Below, piece by piece: positions 17,146 through 25,694 of a DNA stretch of 64,000 bases. Location: assembly GCA_016715405.1 (NCBI GenBank), contig JADKAE010000015.1, forward strand, positions 124,001 through 188,000, in the 5' to 3' direction. The position numbers were made by a program, and so were the translations under genes. The notes beneath the pieces are model-generated. The model was not told the DNA's origin. It searched no databases and saw nothing but the letters and a program-made list of their open reading frames with translations. How positions within the stretch are numbered: position 1 is the first letter of the stretch; each line of letters begins with the position of its first letter. Source of the stretch: Saprospiraceae bacterium. GTDB lineage: Bacteria > Bacteroidota > Bacteroidia > Chitinophagales > Saprospiraceae.

Positions 17146-20000
17146 CCGTCCAAACTTACCGGGATGACGGTATAAATTACATTCACCGGGCTGCCGGTGG
17201 TATTCGTCCAGGCATCGTCTTCGATCTCGTCGTCGGAGAAGCCGGTTCCCGTCACCGGGTTGCCTGCACTGGACGCCAGTCCGTTGGCATCAATATTGGT
17301 GATGTTAAAAGCCGAGACAAAGGGGTTGCTGTTGCCTAATTTAACATCTATCGCCACATCCGAGCAGGCCATATCACCCGATTGGAAAGGCACTACCGGT
17401 TCGGGACGGATGGTGAGGGTCACGGTAAAGGCCGGGCCGAGACAGCCGGCGGCACTCACCGGTATGATGGTGTAAATGACATCAACATTGGCGTTGGTGG
17501 TGTTGGTCCAGGCATCGTCAGCGATGACGTTGGCAGCCAAACCGCTGCCCGTAGCCGGAGCGCCGGCGCTTGCCGTCAATCCTCCATCATTGATGGAAGT
17601 TATATTATAGGTGTTGACCGGCACCAGGTTGGTGCTCGTGCCGAGTGTTACGCCGGAAGGCTCATCAGAGCAGATGGTCTTGCTTTGATTCGCTACAAGC
17701 GGCCCAGGCTCTACACTTACGGTTATATCAAATTCGTCGCCGGGGCATTGCTGCGCTACCGGTGTGGCGTAGGTTCGGTTGGGGGTCACTGTCAGCGTGG
17801 CGGTGCGCGGGTCTCCGCTGTTGTTGAGCAGAGTGGTCGCGCCCACCTGGAAAGGAGCCGAATTGTCCGGGCCGCCGGTAGCAGGCGTGGCCGTAATGTC
17901 CGTTCCGCTCCATGCCCAGGTAATGCTACGCGTACCGCTGGGCAGGCTGATGGCCACATTGGCAACGGGCGTCATTTCGCCGGAGCAAACCGTTGCCGGC
18001 AATCCGGTGATGCCCGTAACGCTGATTTCCGGTCGCAGGTAAATGACCATCGGGAAGGTATTCGTACAGCCATCGGGCGTTGTAGCGGTAATAATAAGAT
18101 CTATCTGAATGGAATTGACGTTCGGGGCCGGGTTGATGAATGAGCCGGTAAGCGTAAAAGAAGTTGAGGTCGTAGTGGGCTTGTTGGCAAAGTCGCCTGT
18201 GCCGCTCACCAACATCAGGTCGGGTGTACCGGACACAGGGGAAAGAGACCAATCGGCGCTGTAAGTGGTACCCACGGGATTGCCTGTACCATCTATTGTG
18301 ATGGTGAAGTCTTCATCCGAGCAAGTTGCGTAAATACCGCCGCCGAGAGGCAGATCGGTGGTGGCGCTCACATTGGGAATATTGCCTACTGTTATGGTGT
18401 AGATGACCCAGTCGCCGGCACAATCGCCTGCATCTAATGTATTGCTATTGTTGTCATCGTAGAAGGCGCGAAATTTCAGTACAAGCGTACCCGGCATAGA
18501 GGGGTCCACCAATGTAGCGGTTCCCATTGCTCCCGTGAATGTGCTCAACAAAGCCACGCAGCCATTACAAAAAGGCGCCGCGACATTGGTCAGCATCACC
18601 TCCTGAAGTACCTTAACCTGCCCGGCCTGCATTACGCCGTTCAAATCGGTAAAGGCATTGATGGAGATATTATTCGGAACGGAGTTGCAAACCGTAAAGG
18701 ATCCGGTGTCATCTACGCCGTCGTAGTTGTCCGTCACTGTCACGCCGTTAATGGTAGCCTGAAGCGCCGGGCGGGGTTTCACGGTAAGCGTGCGTGAACT
18801 GGAAGTCTGCACCGGGCACGCTGATGTGGACACTTTCACCTGGTATTGGTAGCCATTTTGGTCAATGGTGGCGTCGGTGATGTTCAGCGTTGCCGTAGTG
18901 GCGCCGCTGTAGATGCCGCCATTCGTTACGTCAACAAAGCCCATGCCGTCATTGACTTCCCACTGATAGAGCAGCGTGCCGTCGCCGGCGTTGGAGGCGC
19001 TCACGGTGAAGGAGGCATCGTCGCCGGCGCAAATTACCTCATCGGCAGAAATGCTGTTGATGGTAACAGGCCCTTGCACCTGAAGCAACACGGCGAGGTC
19101 GTCGAGACAACCGCCCAGCGTAGGCTTTACAAAATAATATGTTGTGGATGCAGATGGAGAAACCATCAGGTTGTTCAACTGATTGGCTAGTATGTAAGGT
19201 TGTGTTGTATAAACCAGAAAGCCGAGACTGCCTACGCTGTTCTGATCTTCGACTTCTCCATTGGGGAGATTGGTATCAATGAGCGTGGCGAGATCGAAGG
19301 TACTGCCGGAGCATACTGCCGGAGCGCCGTTGAGCACCAGATCGGGCGCAGGATTAACGGTGACAGCAAATAATTCGGCTGTGCCGGTGCATCCGAAAGC
19401 ATTGTCGGTAGCGGTAACGGAAACTGAGGGCGCCAGCGCAGTGCCGCCTGCATTTTGCGCAGCGAAGCCTGGAATTTCAAAAGGCGCGGTATTGTCGCTG
19501 CCGTCGGGGATGCCGATGGACGCGCCGCCGGTCCAGGAGAAGCTCACGCTGTTATTGAGGGGCGTGGTGCTCAGAGAGATGGCCGGAAAGTTGGTGCCCG
19601 GGCAGAAAGGCCCGAAATCGGCAATGGCCGTGACCGTGGGTCCGCTGCGCACAACAATGTTATAATCGTGCTCGCTTATGCAGTTTGTGAGATTATCTAT
19701 TGCGGTTACCCTAACCGTACGAGGGCCGGCATCATTCCATGTTACGCTGGCGCTGAGGTTATCCATCGCCGGCGTAATGGTACCTCCCCCTCCAACCAAT
19801 GACCAGGAAAAGGAGTGGTTGGCTGGAGGCGATACAATAGAATAGATGTGGGTGCTTCCCAAGCAGGGGTTGGGCTCACCTGAAACATTTACCGTAGTGG
19901 CACAAGCAATGCCCGTGACGACAATATTGTCCAAGTACCAGGTTTCGGTTGCGCCGGTAACTGCGGGCGCGAGCTCTCCACTGCGAAAACATACCCTCAC
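17121..20000 (-). CDS. Giant repeat protein, N-terminal segment of Ig/PKD-like modules
   Basis: 959 codons. The first 60 residues continue the N-terminal jelly-roll-like domain of the next segment (TWYLDNIVVTGIACATT). Then follow more divergent Ig/PKD-like modules, rich in VSPPANHSFSWSLVGGGGTI and FSWTGGASIGIP-type wording, and the first standard CSD modules (KTICSDEPSGVTLGTSTN, DMACSDVAIDVKLGNSN). The apparent start is internal: restoring one G near 20001 joins GSTL to DVRVCFRSGE from the upstream frame. Confidence 0.75.
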   Translation of the reverse strand: MRVCFRSGELAPAVTGATETWYLDNIVVTGIACATTVNVSGEPNPCLGSTHIYSIVSPPANHSFSWSLVGGGGTITPAMDNLSASVTWNDAGPRTVRVTAIDNLTNCISEHDYNIVVRSGPTVTAIADFGPFCPGTNFPAISLSTTPLNNSVSFSWTGGASIGIPDGSDNTAPFEIPGFAAQNAGGTALAPSVSVTATDNAFGCTGTAELFAVTVNPAPDLVLNGAPAVCSGSTFDLATLIDTNLPNGEVEDQNSVGSLGFLVYTTQPYILANQLNNLMVSPSASTTYYFVKPTLGGCLDDLAVLLQVQGPVTINSISADEVICAGDDASFTVSASNAGDGTLLYQWEVNDGMGFVDVTNGGIYSGATTATLNITDATIDQNGYQYQVKVSTSACPVQTSSSRTLTVKPRPALQATINGVTVTDNYDGVDDTGSFTVCNSVPNNISINAFTDLNGVMQAGQVKVLQEVMLTNVAAPFCNGCVALLSTFTGAMGTATLVDPSMPGTLVLKFRAFYDDNNSNTLDAGDCAGDWVIYTITVGNIPNVSATTDLPLGGGIYATCSDEDFTITIDGTGNPVGTTYSADWSLSPVSGTPDLMLVSGTGDFANKPTTTSTSFTLTGSFINPAPNVNSIQIDLIITATTPDGCTNTFPMVIYLRPEISVTGITGLPATVCSGEMTPVANVAISLPSGTRSITWAWSGTDITATPATGGPDNSAPFQVGATTLLNNSGDPRTATLTVTPNRTYATPVAQQCPGDEFDITVSVEPGPLVANQSKTICSDEPSGVTLGTSTNLVPVNTYNITSINDGGLTASAGAPATGSGLAANVIADDAWTNTTNANVDVIYTIIPVSAAGCLGPAFTVTLTIRPEPVVPFQSGDMACSDVAIDVKLGNSNPFVSAFNITNIDANGLASSAGNPVTGTGFSDDEIEDDAWTNTTGSPVNVIYTVIPVSLDGCLATSLP

Positions 20001-20572
20001 ATCAAGGTAGAACCGGTGAAGGGGGTTCCTCCAGGTGAGGCAAAGGTTGTGGCAAAACTACTATTTGCCGATACAAAGCCGTATCGCTGTGTGAGCGCCG
20101 GTGTGAGGGAGCCGTCCACATATATTTTTATGATGGCGCTGTCGCCGGCTTCCATCGTACCTGCGAAAATGCCGAGATCTAAGGACACTACGGCCTGATA
20201 GCCGGTGATATTGATGCCGCTCAGGCGGAAGCAGCCTTCGAGGCCACGCAGGTTTTTGGCATGAAACCTTCTATTGCCGCTTCCACTGACCACTTTGATG
20301 AAACTGCATTCATTGGGTAAGGCGGCCGGTGGGGCTGTGACCTGCCAGGCAATGCCACCGCCGAGAGGGGCGCCGGTAGTTCCGTCAGCAGCAGGGCCTG
20401 TATTGGCGGTGGCGCAGACGGAACCATCGTTGCCCGAAATACCCGTTCCAAGGCTGAAAGCACTGAAGTTCTGGGTGTATAAGGTTGTTTGTGCCTGTAG
20501 CGACAATACGCTGCACAACGCAACGAAAAGGAAAGATAAAACAAGTGAGAATTGTGTAGCAGTTGCTCTCAT
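19997..20572 (-). CDS. Giant repeat protein, N-terminus with signal peptide
   Basis: About 191 codons up to the frameshift. The ATG at 20572 is preferred over the in-frame one at 20653 because MRATATQFSLVLSFLFVALCSVLSLQAQ is a complete Sec signal peptide, with AQA-type cleavage before TTLYTQNFSA; the 27 extra residues of the longer form are polar and unlike a leader. The mature part (TLYTQNFSAFSLGTG ... VSLDLGIFAGTMEAGDSAIIKIYVDG) resembles the concanavalin-like N-terminal domains that often open such T9SS proteins; that resemblance is tentative. Confidence 0.75.
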   Translation of the reverse strand: MRATATQFSLVLSFLFVALCSVLSLQAQTTLYTQNFSAFSLGTGISGNDGSVCATANTGPAADGTTGAPLGGGIAWQVTAPPAALPNECSFIKVVSGSGNRRFHAKNLRGLEGCFRLSGINITGYQAVVSLDLGIFAGTMEAGDSAIIKIYVDGSLTPALTQRYGFVSANSSFATTFASPGGTPFTGSTLM

Positions 20573-20999
20573 AGTAAATAAAGATTGGGATGAGGAAAAA
20601 GGGTTGGTATGGCGTTCGAGGCCGCAAGGGGAGGCAGTGGGAGGCTTTTTCATGGAAATTGATTATAATTCGTTGACTTTCAATCAGTTGATATTGGGTA
20701 TGGCGTACAATCAACCCATATCAGGGAATGGGTAGTTGTGGTGTGCGGAGCATGGGAAACGTGCGCTACCGCAATGCAGCGCTGGAAGGTTCAATAATAG
20801 ATGGAGCTTGGAGTGTTCATGCTTTTGGGACATAAATATCGGTTTTCGTTTCACAGCGTAAAACGTGTTTCGGGAATATAGTGGTGTAAAAGTAAGGGAC
20901 TTACAGGGGAAATACAAAAATTTAGCGGTATTTTTTTCTTTTCACCGTACCGGCGGCTTCAGTCGCTTCTTCCCAACGACTGAACTGGACTTTAGCCAT
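20573..20999. other. Intergenic region upstream of the giant gene
   Basis: No gene recognised. It must hold the promoter of the giant minus-strand gene, but I see no convincing TAnnTTTG box. An inverted repeat TTCAGTCG / CGACTGAA at about 20958-20984 lies next to the transposase tail and may be part of the lost insertion sequence. Confidence 0.4.
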
Positions 21000-21212
21000 T
21001 TAAGCAGCTCGAGTAGCATTAAGAATCAATTGTTTGAAAAGATTAGCTTTTAAATTATGTACATCAGCTTTAAACAGGGATGTTAATAATTTCTGTTTTC
21101 GCCAAATCTGATATCGGACTGAAGCTATGACATCGGAGAAGGTTGGATGTTCTTTTTGATACCATGCGCTTTGATTTACTGAAAGTTGATTGTGTTCATT
21201 TAACTGATGAGC
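21000..21212 (-). pseudogene. Transposase C-terminal remnant
   Basis: Minus-strand reading: ...NQLSVNQSAWYQKEHPTFSD VIASVRYQIWRKQ...LLTSLFKADVHNLKANLFKQLILNATRAA, then a stop at 21000-21002. The W-Y-x-K-x-x-PTFSD-V...VR...W pattern is familiar from the C-terminal end of DDE transposases. Only about 68 codons remain; the 5' side is cut exactly where the glycosyltransferase fragment starts. The IS family cannot be assigned from this piece. Confidence 0.5.
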
Positions 21213-21562
21213 AATATGTTTTTATTGCAAAAGCCCGCAGGCCCTTGACCGTTTGTTTTTAGTAAAATCCGAAGTGCCGTACTTACTCCCCATGGACGCA
21301 GCGCTGGCCCCCAAGTCGTCGGTTTTCGCGGCGGTTTATGCTCGTAACCTGCGCTGGTCCGGGGCCCCGGCGCGCCTTTTCCGCCTCGTTTTATTGGCTT
21401 TAAACACGCCGATTACCCCTTACGAAGCCGCCGGTATTTCCACCGCACCGACCTTATGCGTTATTTTCTTCCCGCCCAACTGATGCACTCCGTATCGCGT
21501 TGATCGGTTGGCGGGGCTGTTTGTGAGGCAGTACGGTGGAAAGGGAGGAGGTGAGAGGTAAG
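21205..21562 (+). pseudogene. Decayed duplicate of the 3' end of the 1792-2901 glycosyltransferase
   Basis: The stretch follows 2463-2900 in order: ATGTTTTTATTGCAAAA, CCCGCAGG, TGACCGTTTGTTTTT, CCAAGTCGTCGG, CGCGGCGG, CTCGTTTTATTGGCTTT, GCCGGTATTT, CACCGCACCGACCTTATGCG, TATTTTCTTCCCGCCCAACT, and GGCGGGGCTGTTTGTGAGGC. Most differences are deletions of one to a few bases, plus two larger losses. No reading frame survives. It abuts a transposase remnant, suggesting IS-linked copying. Confidence 0.85.
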
Positions 21563-21699
21563 ATCGCCTCTCCATTCGATTCTTTATAAAAAATCGCGAT
21601 GTTGCCGATATTATGTAGCGGCTATCTCCAATACTGAGTTTATTGGCGCTATGGAGTAGGTAGAAACGAGTTATAGTGCATTTTAAGACGACCACATCA

Positions 21700-22308
21700 A
21701 TGGACAGATACAAAGAAACATTTGACACTTGAACAACATTGCCATATACCAAGACATTGGACTTAGACTTACAATGACACCTTAATCACATTTGTAATTC
21801 CATTGACAAAAACCAAATGCAAAATTATTGGAAATTGTTATTCCCGGAACAATTAAATATCTATTATCCCAAAGACCCGACTTTGATCTTTGAATTGATA
21901 CTTCCCCAAATATGATTGAATCCTGCAAAGTTGAATAATCCACCGCACATTTTGCTGTTAATGGACAGCCGACAAATAACCTTTTGACACAAAATATGAT
22001 GGAATTATTGCGGGTTTTGTTTGTCATTTATCGCCATTGAAAGTAACGAACTGATTGTACCTTTACGATTACTAAACCACAATGGCTTGATATATCTAAG
22101 TTTCGTAGAAGACCCAAATAAACTGATTTTAAAGTTTGGTAAGGCGGACGAGTTTATTTTCATTTCCATAATTTGGACGACTTAAAAGCACAACTCATTA
22201 GGACACAATTTGACGAAATAAAAAACATTTAAAGTAAAGTATAAAATATCAGAAACAGCATTTGACATACACACAATACTTACGGCAAAGAAGAAAAACG
22301 CCCTATAA
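21700..22308 (+). pseudogene. Decayed class I SAM-dependent methyltransferase
   Basis: Begins MDRYKETFDT, then stops; across shifting frames it reads on through TKPNAKLLEI..PG.IKYLLSQRPDFDL, fragments equivalent to YLSFVEDPNK, FHFHNLDDLKAQLIR.QFDEIK and KYKISETAFDIHTILTAKKKNAL. The order and wording are those of a roughly 210-residue methyltransferase with the LEIGCGPG glycine loop, now broken by a dozen or more single-base losses. The stop codon TAA falls inside the TATAAC boundary that follows. A shorter remnant of the same gene lies at 25389-25497. Confidence 0.8.
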
Positions 22309-22437
22309 CACGGGTTTTGCGTCAGCCGGGTGAAGCGCAAACTGGGAACCGTTGTGCGCATCCGCCACCGTTTTTGACTTTGGGGCTATGGCGGAGTTGG
22401 GGATGACGGCGGCGGATGCAGGGCTAATAGTTATGCA
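22304..22437. repeat. Cassette-boundary element 1 (attC-like, tentative)
   Basis: Starts with CCTATAACACGGGTTTTGCG at the methyltransferase stop and ends with GTTATGCACC just before the next decayed gene. The interior holds GCGCATCCGCC and GGCGGATGC, which can pair. Outer ends of the TATAAC...GTTAT type are complementary, as in integron attC sites. Related ends occur at 21670, 23297, 25364 and 25493. Confidence 0.4.
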
Positions 22438-22519
22438 CCATTCTAAAACCGCAGAACGCATACGAAAGATGCAGGAAAATTGGTAAATTTGTAGTTAATT
22501 TAAAATCTGACAATATGTT

Positions 22520-22701
22520 TAATACAATAGAAATCTGACCATAATGGGGTTAAATTTTGGACTTAGAATAGAAAGCACAAAGGAATGCTTTAGGAAGTAA
22601 TATGTTTGAGATCCAACACCGAAAGGCATTGACAATACGAGACTACGTGACAGGGAAAATGCCACTGAGTGGAATTGGTGACATTTGACAAAGAAAGGCC
22701 T
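22520..22701 (+). pseudogene. Decayed antitoxin, VbhA-like, partner of the Fic remnant
   Basis: Across frames the translation gives LRIESTKE..RSNMFEI..TPKALTI..RDYVTGKMPLSE, reminiscent of the short VbhA-type antitoxin that precedes Fic toxins (EG.KPS...L.....YV.GKI...EL). It directly precedes the Fic remnant on the same strand. Several frame changes; call rests largely on position. Confidence 0.4.
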
Positions 22702-23283
22702 ATGTCTAAATCTTATAAATACATAGACCCCGACTATATTTATCCCTAAAACAGACTATTAAGAAATCTACAGGACATTACAGACCCAGATGTATTACTT
22801 TTGTTGAGAGCGGTGCTGTAACTAAACGATTACACGAACTTTATGAGAATCCTATTAAAATCAAGGAATTGAAAGCCTTTTTTTAATTCACAAACATCTA
22901 TTTCAAGACATATACGCTTGGGCAGGGAAAAATCGGACTGTTGAATAAGCAAAGACGGAAAAAAAATTTTTTCCAACTACACATTTTGACAATGCTTATC
23001 GATACATTGACTCTTGTTAGCTGATTTCAAGAAAATTCCAAAAACAAAAGCAATTGCGAGAAGTTGACAGAGATTTTGACAATGTTAATTACTTAACACC
23101 CTTTTTAGGAAGGAAACGGACGAACACAAAGAGAGTTTTTAAGACTGTTATGTTAGAAAAAGGATTGATTTTAAATCTTAACCCTCCAGATAAAAAGTGC
23201 TTTAAGAAAGATATGAAAGGACTATTGAAAGTGATTTAACATTGGCTGAGTTAATTTGCGAATTAATTGAAACCGAAAACTGA
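22702..23283 (+). pseudogene. Decayed Fic-domain protein
   Basis: Starts MSKSYKYIDPDYIYP, then reads through frame changes as ESGAVTKRLHELYENPIKIKELKAF, HKHLFQDIYAWAGKNRTVE, THFDNAYRYID, REVDRDFDNVNYL.PF.EGNGRTQREFLRLL.LEKGLILNLNPPDK and ends ELICELIETEN. The Fic motif HPFREGNGR (AMP transfer from ATP to target proteins) is recognisable with one base lost. A toxin of a VbhT/Fic type pair in its intact form; here clearly inactive as sequenced. Confidence 0.75.
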
Positions 23284-23296
23284 AATGAGAACGGTG

Positions 23297-23400
23297 TATA
23301 ACACGTTTTGTCGGCGGGGCCCCCGTTTCGTTCCCACGGGCTCAACTGAGCCCGCTGGGCAGGACAGTTGTCACCAAGTTCAGCGCTGCAGACAGTTGGT
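23297..23400. repeat. Cassette-boundary element 2 (attC-like, tentative)
   Basis: TATAACACGTTTTGTCGGCG begins 14 bases after the Fic remnant stop, the same TATAACACG word as after both methyltransferase remnants. The following GC-rich part contains CCCACGGGCTCAACTGAGCC with short self-complementarity. No clear GTTAT end. Confidence 0.3.
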
Positions 23401-23439
23401 TTCGAAATCCACTTCGAACTAATAGAATTTAAACAAACC

Positions 23440-23915
23440 ACTAATAGATTATTTCACCTCAATGAAGAAGAAAGGCTATTGTAGAAGAAGTTTTCAAAGA
23501 AAGAAGAGTTAGACGAAGGCTTATCCTCAAAAGCGATAACGCACATTTAGTTGAGGGTTGTTTCAGAATGTATATGGTGGATAAAAAGGTAAAGAACACT
23601 CGAGAATTGGTGGATTGGGAGACATGGGAAAACTGAGCAGGCTTTACATTGAAAGCATAGAGAACGGTTATTCTCAATGTAAAAAGAAGATCACTGAATA
23701 TTTTAGACACCCTAAATTCAATCGGGTATTCAAGTGCTGGTGGAAAATGCCAGGGCCTTCAGAACAGAATTTGAACCCACGAAGAGCGATATCTTGATTT
23801 CAGAACTTCGCATTTCCAACGACCAATGTTCAAATTGCATCAACCTAGGCGTAACCCCTGAATTTCTTAGTACCATTCGAAAGAAGACGCAAACTATTAA
23901 GGTTCTTTCTTAAAC
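23440..23915 (+). pseudogene. Decayed coding remnant, not identified
   Basis: Translation in switching frames gives coherent pieces: FHLNEEE.AIVEEVF, AHLVEGCFRMYMVDKKVKNTRELVD, LSRLYIESIENGYSQCKKKITEYFRHPKFNRVFK and ILISELRISNDQCSNCINLG, TPEFLSTIRKKTQTIKVLS. The first part is faintly like the N-terminus of AraC-type regulators (HL...E......F..I..EY), which fits its place before a reductase gene, but this is weak. Confidence 0.3.
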
Positions 23916-23971
23916 CACCTTATAGGGAATACAGATTACCCACATCTTTGCAATGTTGTTAACTTAAAGTA

Positions 23972-24786
23972 AGATGGAGAAGAAATTTCGGACTGGCCCA
24001 CAGGAAAAGGAGTAGTAAACGCCTAATTAGGATGGTTCTTTTAAAGTAAGACATTACCCAATCCTGATAAATATCAAGCAAGCTGATGAAAGGATTTAAA
24101 ACCTTGAATCGTTAGCCAACGTTAAAGATGCCATGGTGTTTTTGTAGAACCAATTTTTGGGAAGGCGCAGATGAATTAGCCCAAGAAGCAAGCGGTTGCA
24201 GCTGCAAAAAGGCAAATGTCGATCATTCTTTGGTCAACGTTACCAAACGTAGAGGAAATAAGTAACGCAAGTATGATGTTCCCATTTACGAAAGCCAAGG
24301 TTGATGAATTAGTTAAAATGCAGGATTTGCACATAATTTCGTTCAGCCACCTTTTACTTTCAAAACCTCACAGACACCAGGCTCAACAGCAACAGGACGG
24401 TTCTCTTGGTTGATATCCCATTGATCCAACTAAACGAGTGATTCACAGTCAGATATTACTGACTTGGGAAAAGTAGTTGCAGGAGCGTTCTTAAACCCGG
24501 AAAGGAAGTGGAAGCCATTTATCGTTACCACCGGATTGTACAGTTTCAATGATGTTTTTAGCGGTTTTCAAAGCAAACGGGAAAGAGTACAGCTTTACCC
24601 AGGTACCTATGGAAGTATTTTCCAGCTTCTTTGAAGGAGCAGGAGAAATTGCCCAGATGTTGGCCTATTTCGAGTCTTATACTTACATGGGGCCAAATGC
24701 TGATTCCCGGATTCAATTGGCTAAAGAAGTTTCAACAGCGCAATTTACACCACTGAAAGATTGGATCAAACAAAACTCACTTTAAG
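23972..24786 (+). pseudogene. Decayed NmrA-like NAD(P)-binding reductase (atypical SDR)
   Basis: Reading across frames: MEKKF...TGPQ.KGVVNALIR.GSFK.R.LTRNPDKYQAS, then SLANVKDAMVF, FWEGADELAQ, WSTLPNVEEISN, NKAKVDELVK, PPFYFQNLT, DITDLGKVVAGAFLNPE, TGLYSFNDV, and an intact 3' part from about 24550 (GKEYSFTQVPMEVFSSFFEG, AYFESYTYMGPNADSRIQLA, KDWIKQNSL). This is the layout of NmrA-family redox sensors or reductases of about 290 residues. The last 78 codons are undamaged; the rest has many single-base deletions. Confidence 0.75.
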
Positions 24787-25312
24787 ATGAAAATATTAAT
24801 ACGGTATTTGCCATTACAATTATGGCTTCCTGCAACGAAAGCAATCAAGAATTAACTAATAATTCAACAGAAAACTGAAATCATGGAAAACAGAAAACAA
24901 CAAATAGAAGCATTACTTAGCGAGTATGAAAAATCATTGAATACGCCAGACGCTAAATTGGCTCAACCCTTTACACCAAAGATGGAATTTTAGCCAACCG
25001 AAGCACCATCGGAATAGGCTCGAAGGCATCTTGAAATCTTTACGAGTATGTCTTTTTCAAATCCAACTTAATATTAAATTTTTCATTGAAGAAATTGAGT
25101 GGAAGGGAACATGGCATTTGCAGTAACTAGCTCAAAAGGCACTACACTTATTCATGCTACCGGAGACAAAATTCCTGAAGCAAATAGAGAACTCTTCGTT
25201 TTTGAAAAGTAAACGGAGAATGGAAAATTGCCCGGTACATGTTTAACAAGACTGAGCCGAAAAATAAAAACCGCACAACATTGTATAAAAGCAATGGAAG
25301 TTGATTAATTAG
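24787..25312 (+). pseudogene. Decayed NTF2-like (SnoaL/DUF4440-type) lipoprotein
   Basis: First comes a lipoprotein-like leader (MKILI.VFAITIMASCNESNQELTNNSTEN), then ENRKQQIEALLSEYEKSLNT PDAKLA...LYTKDGI and, after frame changes, IKFFIEEIE..G.MAFAVTSSKGTTLIHATGDKIPEANRELFVFEK.NGEWKIARYMFNKTEP. The closing block is typical of NTF2-like ketosteroid-isomerase-fold proteins. It may have been one lipoprotein gene, or a small gene plus an NTF2-like gene. It follows the reductase remnant at once, as if co-transcribed. Confidence 0.65.
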
Positions 25313-25363
25313 TGGGCTTGAAAGCGATATGCTTTTAAGCCGTTACTGCTTTTATAAGAGACC

Positions 25364-25374
25364 GTTATAGGGCA
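25364..25374. repeat. Cassette-boundary core GTTATAGGGCA
   Basis: GTTATAGGGCATTTTAAGAC at 25364-25383 leads into the second methyltransferase remnant and matches GTTATAGTGCATTTTAAGAC at 21670 before the first one. It is the reverse complement of the GCCCTATAAC that ends the first methyltransferase remnant, as expected if both are the outer ends of attC-like sites. Confidence 0.4.
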
Positions 25375-25388
25375 TTTTAAGACTACCA

Positions 25389-25497
25389 ATGGACAAATAC
25401 AAAGAAACATTTGACACATGGAACAACAAAGTATAAAATATCAGAAACAGAATTTGACATCACACAATACTACGGAAAGAAGAAAAACGCCTTATAA
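25389..25497 (+). pseudogene. Second methyltransferase remnant with internal deletion
   Basis: The first 14 codons (MDKYKETFDTWNN) are joined directly to the last 25 (KYKISETEFDI...KKKNAL, stop), removing about 500 bases of the coding sequence present at 21700-22308. Both edges and flanking boundary words match the longer copy. Confidence 0.8.
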
Positions 25498-25600
25498 CAC
25501 GGATTTTACGTCAGCGGGCTGACGCGTAAATTTGAGCTTTCCGCTTTGACGGGACAAGTTGTACCCTAAACCCACCCGACACCAAGCCCCGAACCTGTTA
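25493..25600. repeat. Cassette-boundary element 3 (attC-like, tentative)
   Basis: TATAACACGGATTTTACGTC after the remnant's stop, followed by GCGGGCTGACGCGTAAA, which pairs with TTTACGTCAGC to form a stem. Same layout as at 22304. The far end is unclear (GTTGTACCC at about 25558 or TGTTACAAG at about 25599). Confidence 0.35.
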
Positions 25601-25633
25601 CAAGCAAGACCGTACAACGAATAAACGCCTATT

Positions 25634-25694
25634 CAATGCAAATAATGCAACGATAGTTTTGATTGCAACGATTAACTGTATATTCGTTGCAAAT
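25634..25694. promoter_or_regulatory. Repeated TGCAACGA / TCGTTGCA words before the Fic gene
   Basis: ATGCAACGAT at about 25647, TTGCAACGAT at about 25663 and TTCGTTGCAAAT at about 25682 form two direct and one inverted copy of TTGCAACGA just at the 5' end of the Fic gene. This looks like an operator for autoregulation (inference). Confidence 0.35.

Larger units (their letters stand above)
4396..20572 (-). other. Giant T9SS-sorted PKD-like repeat surface protein (whole gene, frameshifted)
   Basis: Seven overlapping or abutting minus-strand reading frames, listed separately, form one gene of about 16.2 kb (about 5,390 codons). It begins with a signal peptide and ends with a T9SS type A sorting domain. 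Between these lie immunoglobulin/PKD-like modules of about 95-100 residues, each opening with a CSD or CSG motif, running through a YNIT...NGLTASAG segment and closing with VVYTVVPVSADGCEGDPFTVTV and KPEPVV-like wording. I count about forty openings. The module matches what I know as the Bacteroidota PKD-like domain (PKD_5-type). Each break between frames is a single-base indel or a small cluster, and at two of them the second copy of an internal duplication still has the intact reading. A surface adhesin or sheath role is an inference from the architecture. Confidence 0.8.
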
